NCBI RefSeq assembly: GCF_020171805.1
Contig: NZ_JAIVAF010000010.1
Span: forward strand, 1 to 36,536
DNA length: 36,536 nt
Source of the DNA: Guptibacillus algicola
GTDB taxonomy: Bacteria > Bacillota > Bacilli > Bacillales > Guptibacillaceae
Reading direction: 5' to 3'
Shown here: piece after piece, positions 10,133 through 19,179 of the stretch
Position numbering within the stretch: the first letter of the stretch is position 1
Layout: each line of letters begins with the position of its first letter
Made by a program: the position numbers and the translations under genes
Notes under the pieces: generated by a model
What the model saw: the letters and a program-made list of their open reading frames with translations, nothing else
The model's database searches: none
Told to the model about the DNA's origin: nothing

Positions 10133-12064
10133 CTACTCTTGATCTTCTTCATCAGATTCAGCTTTATCTTCTTTCTTGGAAATATTCACTTTCACGTCAT
10201 CTTCTACGCCGTTAGCGTGATGACCTTCAGGTAACTTTCCTTCTTCAACAAGAGAGCGAATCTGTTCAGCATCTAGTGTTTCTAATTCCTTAAGCGTTTC
10301 TGCCACTAAATTAAGCTTATCCTGATTGTCGGTAAGAATCTGACGACAGCGCTCATAAGAATCTTTGATGATTTTCTGAATCTCAAGATCAATTTCATGT
10401 GCGATTGAATCACTGTAATTCGGATCATTTTGAATGTCGCGCCCAAGGAATACATTACCACCCTGGCTTGAACCGAATTGCATAGGTCCAAGTTTCTCAC
10501 TCATTCCATATTCCGTTACCATGCTACGAGCAATCGATGTTGCACGTTGGAAGTCATTACTTGCTCCGGTACTTGCTTCACCGAATGTAATTTCTTCTGC
10601 AACACGACCACCTAGTAGTCCAATGATTTTGTCTTCTAGCTCAGGCTTCGTCATAAGGTACCGGTCTTCCTTAGGAAGCGTTACAGCATAACCACCAGCC
10701 TGGCCACGTGGAACGATTGTGACTTTATGAACGATATCTGCATTATCTAGCTCAGTACCAATAATGGTATGTCCAGCTTCGTGATAAGCAACAATGTTCT
10801 TTTCTTTCTCAGAGATGACACGACTCTTCTTAGCAGGACCAGCAATTACGCGGTCTGTCGCTTCGTCGATGTCATTCATATCGATTTTCGCTTTGTCATG
10901 ACGAGCAGCAACTAGTGCAGCTTCGTTCAACAAGTTCTCAAGATCTGCACCAGAGAAACCTGGCGTACGCATCGCAATCGTCTTCAGATCGACTTCTTCA
11001 CTTAGAGGCTTGTTTTTAGCATGAACGCCAAGGATTTGTTCACGACCATTAACATCTGGACGGTTAACCGGTATTTGACGGTCAAATCGTCCTGGACGAA
11101 GTAGCGCTGGGTCGAGAATGTCAGGACGGTTAGTAGCAGCAATGATGATTATTCCTTCATTTGCGCTAAATCCATCCATTTCTACTAGTAGCTGGTTAAG
11201 TGTTTGCTCACGCTCATCGTGACCACCACCAAGACCTGCACCACGTTGACGACCTACAGCATCGATTTCATCGATAAAGATGATACAAGGAGCATTCTTC
11301 TTCGCGTTTTCGAATAAGTCACGTACACGTGACGCACCGACACCTACGAACATCTCAACGAAGTCAGAACCAGAAATCGAGAAGAACGGCACTCCTGCTT
11401 CACCTGCTACTGCACGTGCAAGCAACGTCTTACCTGTACCTGGAGGTCCAACGAGAAGAACACCTTTTGGAATTCGAGCTCCAACGGCTGCGAACTTACG
11501 AGGATCTTTAAGGAATTCCACGACCTCTACAAGCTCTTGCTTTTCTTCATCAGCACCTGCAACGTCTTTAAAATTAACTTTCTTCTTTTCTTCACTATAG
11601 AGCTTCGCTTTACTCTTACCAAAGTTCATGACACGGCCACCGCCGCCTTGAGCCTGGTTAAGTAAGAAGAAGAATAGAATAAAGATGATTACAAAAGGAA
11701 TGATGGATGTGAAGAAAGTGATCCAGCCACTTTGTTCCGGAGCTTTCTCAACTGTTACATCCGTGTTTTCTCCAGCAGCTGAAAGAATGTTCTCAACCGC
11801 GTTTTCTGAATCTGGTACATTTGTTACAAAGGTGTTTTCTTCACCTTCTTCAGTATCACCAGTTAGCTGCCCCTGAACAGTGTAAACACCTCGCTCAGGT
11901 TGTATCGTTAATTCTTGAATTTCACCATTACTAAGTTTTGATTGAAATTCGCCGTAATTTAAAACATTTGCTTCGTTGTTGTTTCCGTTAAAGAAGCTAA
12001 CAACACCTACTACGACGAGGAAAATCAATAAATAAAATATTGTATTTCGGAAGATACGATTCAT
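10133..12064 (-). CDS. ftsH: ATP-dependent zinc metalloprotease FtsH
   Basis: A membrane-anchored AAA+ protease that removes damaged membrane proteins and regulators; in B. subtilis it is also needed for sporulation initiation. Two transmembrane segments (residues 7-25 and about 112-136) flank an extracytoplasmic domain. The AAA module has Walker A GPPGTGKT at 206-213, Walker [10 protein letters not shown], and a second region of homology with [13 protein letters not shown]. The zinc site HEAGH is at 428-432. The acidic C-terminus ([10 protein letters not shown]) is low-complexity. At 643 residues it is a normal length. It follows hpt by 70 bp and has its own promoter. Confidence 0.98.
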   Translation of the reverse strand: MNRIFRNTIFYLLIFLVVVGVVSFFNGNNNEANVLNYGEFQSKLSNGEIQELTIQPERGVYTVQGQLTGDTEEGEENTFVTNVPDSENAVENILSAAGENTDVTVEKAPEQSGWITFFTSIIPFVIIFILFFFLLNQAQGGGGRVMNFGKSKAKLYSEEKKKVNFKDVAGADEEKQELVEVVEFLKDPRKFAAVGARIPKGVLLVGPPGTGKTLLARAVAGEAGVPFFSISGSDFVEMFVGVGASRVRDLFENAKKNAPCIIFIDEIDAVGRQRGAGLGGGHDEREQTLNQLLVEMDGFSANEGIIIIAATNRPDILDPALLRPGRFDRQIPVNRPDVNGREQILGVHAKNKPLSEEVDLKTIAMRTPGFSGADLENLLNEAALVAARHDKAKIDMNDIDEATDRVIAGPAKKSRVISEKEKNIVAYHEAGHTIIGTELDNADIVHKVTIVPRGQAGGYAVTLPKEDRYLMTKPELEDKIIGLLGGRVAEEITFGEASTGASNDFQRATSIARSMVTEYGMSEKLGPMQFGSSQGGNVFLGRDIQNDPNYSDSIAHEIDLEIQKIIKDSYERCRQILTDNQDKLNLVAETLKELETLDAEQIRSLVEEGKLPEGHHANGVEDDVKVNISKKEDKAESDEEDQE

Positions 12065-12100
12065 TCCTTACCTCCTCCCACGAACAGGAAACCATAGATT

Positions 12101-12130
12101 ATCTTACCACATTGGCACATTGAACTACAA
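12101..12130 (-). promoter_or_regulatory. ftsH promoter (sigma-A)
   Basis: Minus-strand TTGTAG (plus 12125-12130) and TAAGAT (plus 12101-12106) are 18 bp apart in the hpt-ftsH gap. No hairpin terminator separates hpt from ftsH, so some read-through is likely. Confidence 0.45.
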
Positions 12131-12134
12131 CAAA

Positions 12135-12674
12135 TCAACCTTGATAAACTTCGGGCTTAAGAATACCGATGAACGGAAGATTTCTATACCGTTCAGCAAA
12201 GTCTAGACCATACCCTACTACAAATTCGTCAGGGACGATAAATCCAGCAACGTCAGGTTTGAGGTTGACTTTTCTACCAGTTGGTTTATCCAACAGGGTT
12301 ACAATTTTGATGGATTTTGCTTTGCGATATTTCAATAGATCAACAAGGTAACTCAGCGTCAAACCACTATCAATAATATCTTCGAGAATAAGTACGTCTC
12401 GTCCTTCTACTGAAGTATCAAGATCCTTAATAATCTTAACTTCACCAGAAGAAACAGTTGAGTTACCATAGCTTGAAACATCCATGAAGTCCATTTCTAG
12501 ATGGCACGTAATACGTTTTGTTAAGTCACCCATAAAAGGTAGAGCACCTTTTAACACGCCGATGACAAGCGGAAAACGATCTTCATACTCATCTGAAAGC
12601 TGTTTACCAAGCTCACGACATTTCTCTTGTATCTCTTGCTCACTAATTAATGTTTCTTGTATTTCGTTTAACAT
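12135..12674 (-). CDS. hpt: Hypoxanthine phosphoribosyltransferase
   Basis: HPRT salvages hypoxanthine and guanine to IMP and GMP using PRPP. The PRPP-binding loop [17 protein letters not shown] lies near residues 95-111. The flexible loop DFMDVSSYG and the purine-contacting [12 protein letters not shown] near the C-terminus are also visible. The 179-residue length is standard. Its start overlaps the tilS stop by 7 bases, giving the conserved tilS-hpt-ftsH order. Confidence 0.96.
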   Translation of the reverse strand: MLNEIQETLISEQEIQEKCRELGKQLSDEYEDRFPLVIGVLKGALPFMGDLTKRITCHLEMDFMDVSSYGNSTVSSGEVKIIKDLDTSVEGRDVLILEDIIDSGLTLSYLVDLLKYRKAKSIKIVTLLDKPTGRKVNLKPDVAGFIVPDEFVVGYGLDFAERYRNLPFIGILKPEVYQG

Positions 12675-14080
12675 CTGTGATCCTTTCCTCCCAGCCTATG
12701 TAGATAATTTTTTTCGTAGTGCAGATGCACGAGCTTTTTCCCTTTTGCAGGTAGTATAACTTTTTCAGAACGAGTCAGTCCTGCAACCCAGATAATGTTA
12801 CCATCTGAATTTTCCACAATGGGCCACACATCACGCTCTGAACGGTTTATTTTACGGTCGATAAAAATATCCTTTACCTTTTTCGTCCCAATCATGCCTT
12901 TTGGCTGAATTCGGTCACCCGCTCGCCTTGAGCGAATAATGACTGGAAACATTGTTCTCTCAATGATTAAATCCTCGCCTGATAAATGTAAGGGTAGTTC
13001 ATCTACCGGCTTAGCTGTAATGGTTCCTAGTGGTGTTTCAACGGAACCTGTACTAGCTAACTGCTCTGTATACGATTCTACTTCCTTAAAGGTTTCAAAA
13101 GTAAAACAACAGGTGTCATAGGATTTTACTGCCTTTAATTCCAATGGCAAATCAAGGGAAGCTGAAGGATGCTCAGAATCGAGCAAAGACCGCAAATCCT
13201 CAATATGTATAGAAGAAAAAGGAGCATTGCTTTTGTAAAGATAGTTTAATATTAGATGAATCACTCTTCTTTGTAAAGGAATAGGCAAGTAATGATACGA
13301 CTTGTTATTGATCTTCACAAATTTGTCATTTTGATCGATAATCACATCATCTAATCGCTTGGCCGCAAGCTCCATTAAATAGTCTTCATCACTCTGCATC
13401 CGCTCACTATATAATTGATATCTTACATGAACGTTCGGGTTTTCTTCCTTTAAGAAAGGGAGGACCTTTTTCCTGAAACGATTCCTCATATACCCATCAC
13501 TTTCATTAGATGGATCATTACGGAATAAAAGGGAGTGCTTTTCACAATAAGAAAGGATTTGGTCTTTTGTTACACATAGAAAGGGACGAATAAGATGTCC
13601 AGTAGCAAATGTTCGTTTCACCGCGATGCCTGAAAGTCCGGTCGTACTTCCGTGAACTTGCCTCATCAACATCGTTTCGATTTGATCATCACCATGGTGT
13701 GCGAGAGCTAGGCTTGTCGCATCGTACTTCTCCATAACTTGTTCAAAAAACGCATATCGACATTCTCTTGCAGCAACCTGAGTTGAAACCTTCTTCTCTT
13801 CTTTGTAGTGAGCAACATCGATAGAAGAAGACTCAAATCGAATTCCTTCCCGTTCACACAAGCGTTTAACAAAAACAAGATCATCAGCTGATTCATCTCC
13901 GCGTAGCTGATGATCGACATGAGCTGCAATGACGTTGAGCTTTAACCCTGAAGCTAATCTATTTAAGTAGTGAAGCAGCGCGACGGAATCAGGACCTCCA
14001 GAAACACCTGCAACAATTACATCACCTTCATGTATTAAATCATGCTTTTGAATAAATCGGTCAACGTCCTGCAGCAACAT
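12668..14080 (-). CDS. tilS: tRNA(Ile)-lysidine synthase
   Basis: TilS attaches lysine to C34 of the CAT-anticodon tRNA-Ile so that it reads AUA; the gene is essential in B. subtilis. The PP-loop ATPase motif SGGPDS lies at residues 27-32. The N-terminal N-type PP-loop domain contains [17 protein letters not shown] and is followed by the substrate-binding and C-terminal domains ([27 protein letters not shown]). I take the ATG at 14080 (470 residues) because AGGA lies seven bases upstream; a TTG one codon earlier is also in frame. Confidence 0.95.
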   Translation of the reverse strand: MLLQDVDRFIQKHDLIHEGDVIVAGVSGGPDSVALLHYLNRLASGLKLNVIAAHVDHQLRGDESADDLVFVKRLCEREGIRFESSSIDVAHYKEEKKVSTQVAARECRYAFFEQVMEKYDATSLALAHHGDDQIETMLMRQVHGSTTGLSGIAVKRTFATGHLIRPFLCVTKDQILSYCEKHSLLFRNDPSNESDGYMRNRFRKKVLPFLKEENPNVHVRYQLYSERMQSDEDYLMELAAKRLDDVIIDQNDKFVKINNKSYHYLPIPLQRRVIHLILNYLYKSNAPFSSIHIEDLRSLLDSEHPSASLDLPLELKAVKSYDTCCFTFETFKEVESYTEQLASTGSVETPLGTITAKPVDELPLHLSGEDLIIERTMFPVIIRSRRAGDRIQPKGMIGTKKVKDIFIDRKINRSERDVWPIVENSDGNIIWVAGLTRSEKVILPAKGKKLVHLHYEKNYLHRLGGKDHRC

Positions 14081-14152
14081 CAAGTCTTCCTTTCTTGCGG
14101 TATATTTACAACTAATAACCTATCCGATTAGGAATGAAACATTCATTTATCC

Positions 14153-15124
14153 CTAAAACCCATACCCAACTAAGTATAATGTATAGATGGTTAGAATTAA
14201 AGCGAACAACAGCACGGTTTCAACCCACCTTGTCCTCTTATGGTTCTTCGTCTTTTTGGATTGTTTTCTCGTGGTCACTCTTGAGGTGGTTTTGACCCTG
14301 GCTGTGGATTTCGGATTATCTTCCTGCAAGAGAGTAAATAGCTCGTTCCTCATATCCAAAGCATGTTGATACTTTCCTGTGAGTGCTTTTCTCAGAATCG
14401 TTCTATACGGCTTTAATATGGAGGATGAATCAATCTTATTCATCAAGTATGCTTCAGAATTTTCCTTAGGCCGATCGAAGCGCTTCGGATATGCTGCATT
14501 AATAATAATCATGGCCGTTGAAAACAAATCATATGAAGGTTCAGCAACTCTAGACCCCAATCCCCAGTACCCACGATCAAAGAACTCCGTAAATTCTTTT
14601 ACAGATCTCCCGATGACTGTGGTGCCTCCGACATCTAACCACCTCATCTTTGGTGGCGCTCCTTCTACAAGAAGATTATCAGGCTTCAGATCACCGAAGA
14701 CCCAACCTTCTCTATGCAATACTGACAAATCTCTCAGAAGCTGTAACATTAAAATACCCAGCCACTCTTTTCCCCTCCGTTGGATAAATGAAAAGAGTGG
14801 TTCTCCATGAATATATTCCATCACATAAAAAGGATGACGTTTCCCATTCACTTCCCAATCATCCATCTCATAGAAAAACGGTCCAAGAACGGATCCTTGG
14901 ACCTTTGATAACTGTTTAAGAACGTTCACCTCAGAAGAAATCGACATCGTGTCGTTGCCAACTTTAACAGCAACATGACCCTTCCGAGAGTTTGCTAGAT
15001 AGACAGTACCCAACGCTCCGTTGCCAAGCCTTTTTTCAATTTGATAACATTCGTTGTTCCATTTCCCTCTTATCTTTGTTCCATATGAAACATTAGCTGC
15101 CTGATTCTTCGATGAATCCGTCAT
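14153..15124 (-). CDS. yabT: Membrane-anchored Ser/Thr kinase-like protein (YabT)
   Basis: A Hanks-type kinase domain with a single C-terminal membrane helix (about residues 300-320, VLLFALILTIYTLYLV). A glycine loop GNGALGTVY at 34-42, the ATP lysine Lys54 (VAVK) and a catalytic loop GDLKPDN (Asp145) are present. The metal-binding DFG is replaced by DVGG at Asp164, and the residue before the catalytic Asp is Gly rather than Arg. B. subtilis YabT is a DNA-activated sporulation kinase that phosphorylates RecA; the same role is inferred. A basic stretch (RKQSKKTKNHKRTR) before the membrane helix may contact DNA. The start overlaps yabS by 32 bases. Confidence 0.88.
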   Translation of the reverse strand: MTDSSKNQAANVSYGTKIRGKWNNECYQIEKRLGNGALGTVYLANSRKGHVAVKVGNDTMSISSEVNVLKQLSKVQGSVLGPFFYEMDDWEVNGKRHPFYVMEYIHGEPLFSFIQRRGKEWLGILMLQLLRDLSVLHREGWVFGDLKPDNLLVEGAPPKMRWLDVGGTTVIGRSVKEFTEFFDRGYWGLGSRVAEPSYDLFSTAMIIINAAYPKRFDRPKENSEAYLMNKIDSSSILKPYRTILRKALTGKYQHALDMRNELFTLLQEDNPKSTARVKTTSRVTTRKQSKKTKNHKRTRWVETVLLFALILTIYTLYLVGYGF

Positions 15125-15824
15125 CTTCTAGCATTCCTCTCTTTGAACGCTTTTTCTGATATGCATCGATTGCTTCCTTCAACGCAGGTCCAGTTGGTGT
15201 CACCCCACCTGATGATAGTTTCGGGAAAATCTTATGGATATCTTTCATTTGAGGCGTCCAATCCATTAACCGTTCTACTTGTTTCTTCCTACCAGGAAAA
15301 GCATACAATGAATATTCATTCTGACCTATTCTTGAATGAAGACTAATAGAGAGATCGAGCAGGGCATCTTCAACCGTAGGCAGTTTATGCTGCATACTCG
15401 CACTAGTGTCGATTAATATCAACACTTCTAGATCCATTGTTTCCCCCAAATCATCCACTACCTCTACCACCTGTCCCCTTTTTTCAGGCGGCAAATCTTC
15501 TATCTCTTTGTCACTACCTAGAATCGTTTGTAGTTCCTTATGAATAAACCCCTGAATCGTTTGAGTCATTGCCTTTCTAGTAACCATCTGAACAGTGTGC
15601 GATAGTTGGCGCGCATAAACTAACTGGTGAATACCCCCGCCAGATAATGCAATGTTCTCGATCTCCTTTAATCCATCTGTCCGCTCGTTTTCCTCAAGAA
15701 CTCCAATCACATTGACTGTCATTCCATATTCTCTTGCAAGCGCAGCCATAGCTACCGGATCTTCTCCCTGATTGGAGCATCCGTCCGTGATCAATAAAAT
15801 CTGTCTCAGCGTTCCTTTCTTCAT
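15093..15824 (-). CDS. yabS: von Willebrand factor A-domain protein (YabS)
   Basis: A cytoplasmic protein that appears to carry two VWA-like halves. The first begins ILLITDGCSNQGEDP at residue 9 and the second LEVLILIDTSASMQHKL near 130. DTSAS is a canonical MIDAS metal motif (DxSxS); DGCSNQG is a divergent one. There is no signal peptide or membrane helix. In B. subtilis yabS lies between spoIIE and yabT in the same order, and its function is unknown to me. A chaperone-like or scaffold role beside the kinase is speculation. Confidence 0.85.
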   Translation of the reverse strand: MKKGTLRQILLITDGCSNQGEDPVAMAALAREYGMTVNVIGVLEENERTDGLKEIENIALSGGGIHQLVYARQLSHTVQMVTRKAMTQTIQGFIHKELQTILGSDKEIEDLPPEKRGQVVEVVDDLGETMDLEVLILIDTSASMQHKLPTVEDALLDLSISLHSRIGQNEYSLYAFPGRKKQVERLMDWTPQMKDIHKIFPKLSSGGVTPTGPALKEAIDAYQKKRSKRGMLEDDGFIEESGS

Positions 15825-15899
15825 CTCGTCCTACTCCCTCCTTTTGCTGTTACAAGCATCGCCTTTCGGAGGAGAGTTTATACATCAGTGATCTTGTCA

Positions 15900-18359
15900 T
15901 CACTGTGCTTTTTTCTTTCTAAAAGAAGGAGCTGAGTAGATTGGAATGGTCGACCACTTTGGAATGTTACGCTTAACTTTTGCGACAACGACAGTCATAT
16001 CATCATCGATCCTACCGTACTCTGTACGGATTACCTCTTCCATAATTAAATCAGCAACTTCCTGAGGTTTATCTGTGGTTAACTCTCTTATCTTGCGTTT
16101 CATCCAGAACTCTGGATTTTCAATATTCTTAACACCTTCATAAATCCCGTCGCTCATCATAATCAAAAGGTCGCCAGCTTTCAGCTGTTCACTAACCACT
16201 TCAACATCAAACTCTGGGATGATCCCCATCGGTAGGTTTGCAGACTCTACCATCATCACCCTATCTCCTCGTTTGATAAAGCTTGGTATCGAACCTATTT
16301 TTAGAAACTTTGCTGAAGCATCTTGCAAATCTACCATTGCAAGATCAAGCGTTGAGAAGATCTCATCCGTATTTCGTAATGACAGCACCGAGTTAACTGA
16401 TTTAATAGCGACCGTTTCATCGATACCAGAATGAAGAATTTTCTGAAGGAGCTGAATCGTTTCTGTGCTTTCTTTATGTGCTCGCTCACCGTTCCCCATT
16501 CCATCGCTTATGGCAATCGCATATTTTCCTGCTCCGAGTTCAATGGTTGAATGACTGTCTCCAGAAATCCATGCCCCACCTTTCGCAGCATTTGCAACAC
16601 CAGTTTCTACAAGATATTCTCTTGCTGATCCAAAATAAAGATGACACGTTTGATGTTCGTGTTCAGCACACACTTCCTTTTTCACAATAATATTTTCCTT
16701 TAAAATATCAGAAAGCATTGGTGCTATGACCTTCTCGCCCTCACCGCGCCCTCCACACGCTGGGATTTTCATTTCAATGTCTACGTTGCCTTCCTCGAGA
16801 CTGTAGATCTCAACCTGCCCTACCTCAAGACCCATGCTTTGAATTGCATCTATGATTTGGTCCTCTTGTTGATGTAAGTTATCTCTTTCTTTTTGTATTT
16901 CTTTAGCGAAGTCTCCCATTACTTGCGAGACTCCTAGCAATTGATCTGCTACGATCTTCCTACTCTCCCGGACCTGTTTCTTCAACATGCGATTCGCCTG
17001 ATAGTGGCTCATCTCTTTGCCAATAATCTCAATTACTTTATTCGCTTTAATACAGTGTTGATCAAAATCTCGTTTCAATCCATGGTTTCTTATCTCGGTC
17101 GTCTGTTCAAGCTCTTCCATAATATTCGTCATGTGAGAATAGGTCGTATCAAAATCTCTCGCCCAGCACGTTTCCTTCTTGAAACATGTCTGACACGTCT
17201 TCTCCGTTACATGACTTAAGAAATAGTCTACTTCTCGCTCAGACTGTTCTTCTGGAACTGTGTCTGAATCCGAGAAGCTTGTAGACAAGGCTTGAAACAA
17301 GCTCGAGAATTGTTCTACCCTACTTGCGGTCACATCTCTTACTTTTCTAAGATACTGTTGTTGCTCATTAGCATGTTCAACCGTACCTGGAATGTACTTA
17401 GATAATTGAGATGTAATCCGTGATGGCGTACAAAAGAATAAGAGAACGGCAATACCAGACTCTATCAAATTAGGATACAGCAACTCTGGTCCACTACCAT
17501 ATAAGGCGATTAGTAGCGTTCCAATAAGGAGCCCCATCCCTACTCCAATTTTTCTTCCATCTTTCAGAAGACCACCAAGTAATCCTGAGAAAGCTAGCAT
17601 ACTCATTTGATAGAGGCTGGCGACATTTGCGAGCGCAAGGATTAACCCTGTTACAACCCCAACAGTTGATCCAATGGCCGCGCCGCCTACGTAAGCAAAT
17701 ATCAAGACAAGATATCGAGAAAGTATATTTTCAATCGAGAACCCGTATACTACCCAACCGATCGTACCGGTTAACATCGTAGCAAGAAGAATGATAAAAC
17801 TAATAATCTCCTCATTTTTTAAAGCTTGTGTTCGTTTCTTCACTGAAATTATCGGGATACTTTGGATGAAGATAATCGTTAAGATCATTCCTAACGCACC
17901 CTCAACTACGGCCAAGATCCAATTGGTGTTCGCTAGCGTACCTTCCATAATCAAGCTAAGTACGAGTCTCCCCATCATACTTGTCAGGAACACTAACACA
18001 GGTAGTGTCTTTATTAGAGACAAGGAGGAAAGTTTGATAAATCGATTAATGATAAGGAAAAACAAGATTCCAATCATGATAAAACCAGTATTCTCTATAT
18101 TCGATGTTGAGACAGCTCCAGCTAGTAAAGCCATGATAATCATGACCGTCCGTTCTTTCTTCAAAAAGAACACTGCTCCAAAAAAAGGAAGCGCAAATGG
18201 TGTGACTTGAGTGAGGATGACGGCTCGTCCAAGCAGAAAACCGATTGCAAACAGTAAGAGACCACGTTGGAACAACAATAGTTCAAGCTTTTCCTTTAAC
18301 CCTTGAACCCACTTTCCCATCTTTGATCTTGATCGCTCCAAAACCAAATCGCTTTGCAT
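15900..18359 (-). CDS. spoIIE: Stage II sporulation protein E, PP2C phosphatase
   Basis: SpoIIE assembles at the polar septum and dephosphorylates SpoIIAA, releasing sigma-F in the forespore. A polytopic membrane region (roughly residues 20-310, about ten helices) precedes a central region with a Cys-rich patch (CQTCFKKETCWARDF) and coiled-coil character. The PP2C domain follows, with the metal-binding SDGMGNG (Asp619) and a late GRIDDDMTVVVAKV. The longest frame starts at 18446, but the ATG at 18359 has AGGTG five to six bases upstream. That start gives 819 residues, near the B. subtilis length. The Spo0A-type promoter lies just upstream. Confidence 0.96.
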   Translation of the reverse strand: MQSDLVLERSRSKMGKWVQGLKEKLELLLFQRGLLLFAIGFLLGRAVILTQVTPFALPFFGAVFFLKKERTVMIIMALLAGAVSTSNIENTGFIMIGILFFLIINRFIKLSSLSLIKTLPVLVFLTSMMGRLVLSLIMEGTLANTNWILAVVEGALGMILTIIFIQSIPIISVKKRTQALKNEEIISFIILLATMLTGTIGWVVYGFSIENILSRYLVLIFAYVGGAAIGSTVGVVTGLILALANVASLYQMSMLAFSGLLGGLLKDGRKIGVGMGLLIGTLLIALYGSGPELLYPNLIESGIAVLLFFCTPSRITSQLSKYIPGTVEHANEQQQYLRKVRDVTASRVEQFSSLFQALSTSFSDSDTVPEEQSEREVDYFLSHVTEKTCQTCFKKETCWARDFDTTYSHMTNIMEELEQTTEIRNHGLKRDFDQHCIKANKVIEIIGKEMSHYQANRMLKKQVRESRKIVADQLLGVSQVMGDFAKEIQKERDNLHQQEDQIIDAIQSMGLEVGQVEIYSLEEGNVDIEMKIPACGGRGEGEKVIAPMLSDILKENIIVKKEVCAEHEHQTCHLYFGSAREYLVETGVANAAKGGAWISGDSHSTIELGAGKYAIAISDGMGNGERAHKESTETIQLLQKILHSGIDETVAIKSVNSVLSLRNTDEIFSTLDLAMVDLQDASAKFLKIGSIPSFIKRGDRVMMVESANLPMGIIPEFDVEVVSEQLKAGDLLIMMSDGIYEGVKNIENPEFWMKRKIRELTTDKPQEVADLIMEEVIRTEYGRIDDDMTVVVAKVKRNIPKWSTIPIYSAPSFRKKKAQ

Positions 18360-18423
18360 GCCCACACCTGCTTTCATCAATCTTATTTTAATGCCGAACA
18401 TTACGAATAAGTTTGTGTTATTC

Positions 18424-18456
18424 ATTAAAGCACAGGGCATATTCACTTTTTGTCAA
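18424..18456 (-). promoter_or_regulatory. spoIIE promoter: sigma-A boxes with 21-bp spacing and a Spo0A box
   Basis: Minus-strand TTGACA (plus 18451-18456) and TTTAAT (plus 18424-18429) are 21 bp apart. This wide spacing is the known hallmark of Spo0A~P-activated stage II promoters in B. subtilis. The -35 lies in TTTGACAAAAA, which differs from the 0A-box consensus (TTTGTCRAAAA) at one position. The transcript would include about 60 bases before the chosen start. Confidence 0.7.
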
Positions 18457-18494
18457 AAAAAGAAGCTAGAACCATTAAAAGTTCTCGACTTCTT
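18455..18494 (-). terminator. Hairpin with T-run immediately upstream of the spoIIE promoter
   Basis: On minus AAGAAGTCGAGAAC pairs with GTTCTAGCTTCTT (plus 18481-18494 with 18460-18472, one bulge), followed by seven Ts that run into the spoIIE -35 box. It looks like an intrinsic terminator shielding spoIIE from tRNA read-through. Confidence 0.65.
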
Positions 18495-18670
18495 CGTGTG
18501 AAGCTTGTCATTCAGATGTAGACACAGGAAGAAATCTGTAAACACCTGGAAGATCGGATTATTAGTTCATACCTTCTAACTTGAAGAAGGACACTGGTTG
18601 CTTTGCTTTTTTTCATTAAATCGAGACAGGGAATAAAATCGTCGAAAAGAAGAGATAAAAGAGGATAAAA
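18495..18670. other. Intergenic spacer without recognisable gene
   Basis: AT-rich sequence between two terminators, tRNA side and spoIIE side. No frame of useful length, tRNA or known RNA was seen on either strand. One weak 0A-like heptamer (CGTCGAA, 18640-18646) is too far from the spoIIE promoter to claim. Confidence 0.5.
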
Positions 18671-18706
18671 AACACAAAAAAACCTGCATTAATTTCTTAA
18701 TGCAGG
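18671..18706 (-). terminator. Intrinsic terminator of the tRNA unit
   Basis: A perfect 10-bp stem (CCTGCATTAA/TTAATGCAGG, plus 18683-18706, 4-base loop) is followed on minus by seven Ts. It lies downstream of tRNA-Glu and of the duplicated tRNA fragment, so both are in one transcript. Confidence 0.9.
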
Positions 18707-18747
18707 GTATATTTATTAGTTTATTCATTTAAAGTTGAAGTTAAAAA

Positions 18748-18767
18748 TGGTGACCCGTACGGGATTC
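18748..18767 (-). repeat. Duplicated 3' end of tRNA-Glu
   Basis: Twenty bases, identical to positions 18864-18883, repeat the 3' end of the tRNA-Glu gene: the CCA, the acceptor strand and the start of the T-arm. The copy is 116 bp downstream in the direction of transcription. Identity stops in the T-loop, so this is a fragment and not a second tRNA. The 96 bases in between do not fold as a tRNA by eye. Confidence 0.8.
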
Positions 18768-18863
18768 CGACGCGTTAAGCTAGTTCTGCTGATTCATCAT
18801 CTTGAAATGACTTCGGCAGGGGAACCCTTGGGTGAGAAGACCGTACTCTTCCTCGAATTAAAT

Positions 18864-18938
18864 TGGTGACCCGTACGGGATTCGAACCCGTGTTACCGCC
18901 GTGAAAGGGCGGTGTCTTAACCGCTTGACCAACGGGCC
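18864..18938 (-). tRNA. tRNA-Glu (anticodon TTC)
   Basis: A 75-base cloverleaf with acceptor arms GGCCCGT/ACGGGTC, D-arm region TGGTCAAGCGGTTAAGACA, anticodon loop CTTTCAC, T-arm ACGGGTTCGAATCCCGT and an encoded CCA. It lies 11 bases after tRNA-Met in the same unit, the pair found between yabR and spoIIE in B. subtilis. Confidence 0.97.
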
Positions 18939-18949
18939 AAAGATAAAAA

Positions 18950-19026
18950 TGGTAGCGGCGGAGGGGATCGAACCCCCGACCTCACGGGTATGAACCGTAC
19001 GCTCTAGCCAGCTGAGCTACACCGCC
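18950..19026 (-). tRNA. tRNA-Met, elongator (anticodon CAT)
   Basis: A 77-base cloverleaf opening GGCGGTGTAGCTCAGC, with anticodon CAT in GGTTCATACC, T-arm GGGGGTTCGATCCCCTC and encoded CCA. G1-C72 pairing is intact, so it is not the initiator. Close resemblance to the B. subtilis elongator Met tRNA argues against tRNA-Ile(CAT). Confidence 0.95.
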
Positions 19027-19059
19027 ATATTATCTGTGGCTTTTATAAGCACAAGATAT

Positions 19060-19088
19060 ATAATACATCGCCTGAAAGATTGTGTCAA
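19060..19088 (-). promoter_or_regulatory. tRNA unit promoter (sigma-A)
   Basis: Minus-strand TTGACA (plus 19083-19088) and TATTAT (plus 19060-19065) are exactly 17 bp apart, one of the strongest promoters in the window. Confidence 0.85.
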
Positions 19089-19113
19089 CTAGTTTTTAAG
19101 ATAACTTTTTCAT

Positions 19114-19145
19114 AAAAAAACAGACATGCAAAAGCACGTCTGTTT
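19114..19145 (-). terminator. Intrinsic terminator after yabR
   Basis: A 12-bp stem with a G-U pair (plus 19118-19129 with 19134-19145) and a 4-base loop is followed on minus by seven Ts. Confidence 0.9.
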
Positions 19146-19179
19146 AAATTAATCCAATATATTTAGTAGACAACAAGGT

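Noticed and set aside
15885-15904. Terminator between spoIIE and yabS
   Set aside because: CAGTGAT/ATCACTG forms a 7-bp stem over the spoIIE stop codon, but no T-run follows, so it is left uncalled.
18635-18650. Upstream Spo0A box for spoIIE
   Set aside because: CGTCGAA has one mismatch but lies about 185 bp upstream of the -35 and behind a terminator hairpin.
18748-18863. A second, degenerate tRNA gene
   Set aside because: Only the 3' 20 bases match; the preceding bases give no D-arm, anticodon arm or matching acceptor strand.
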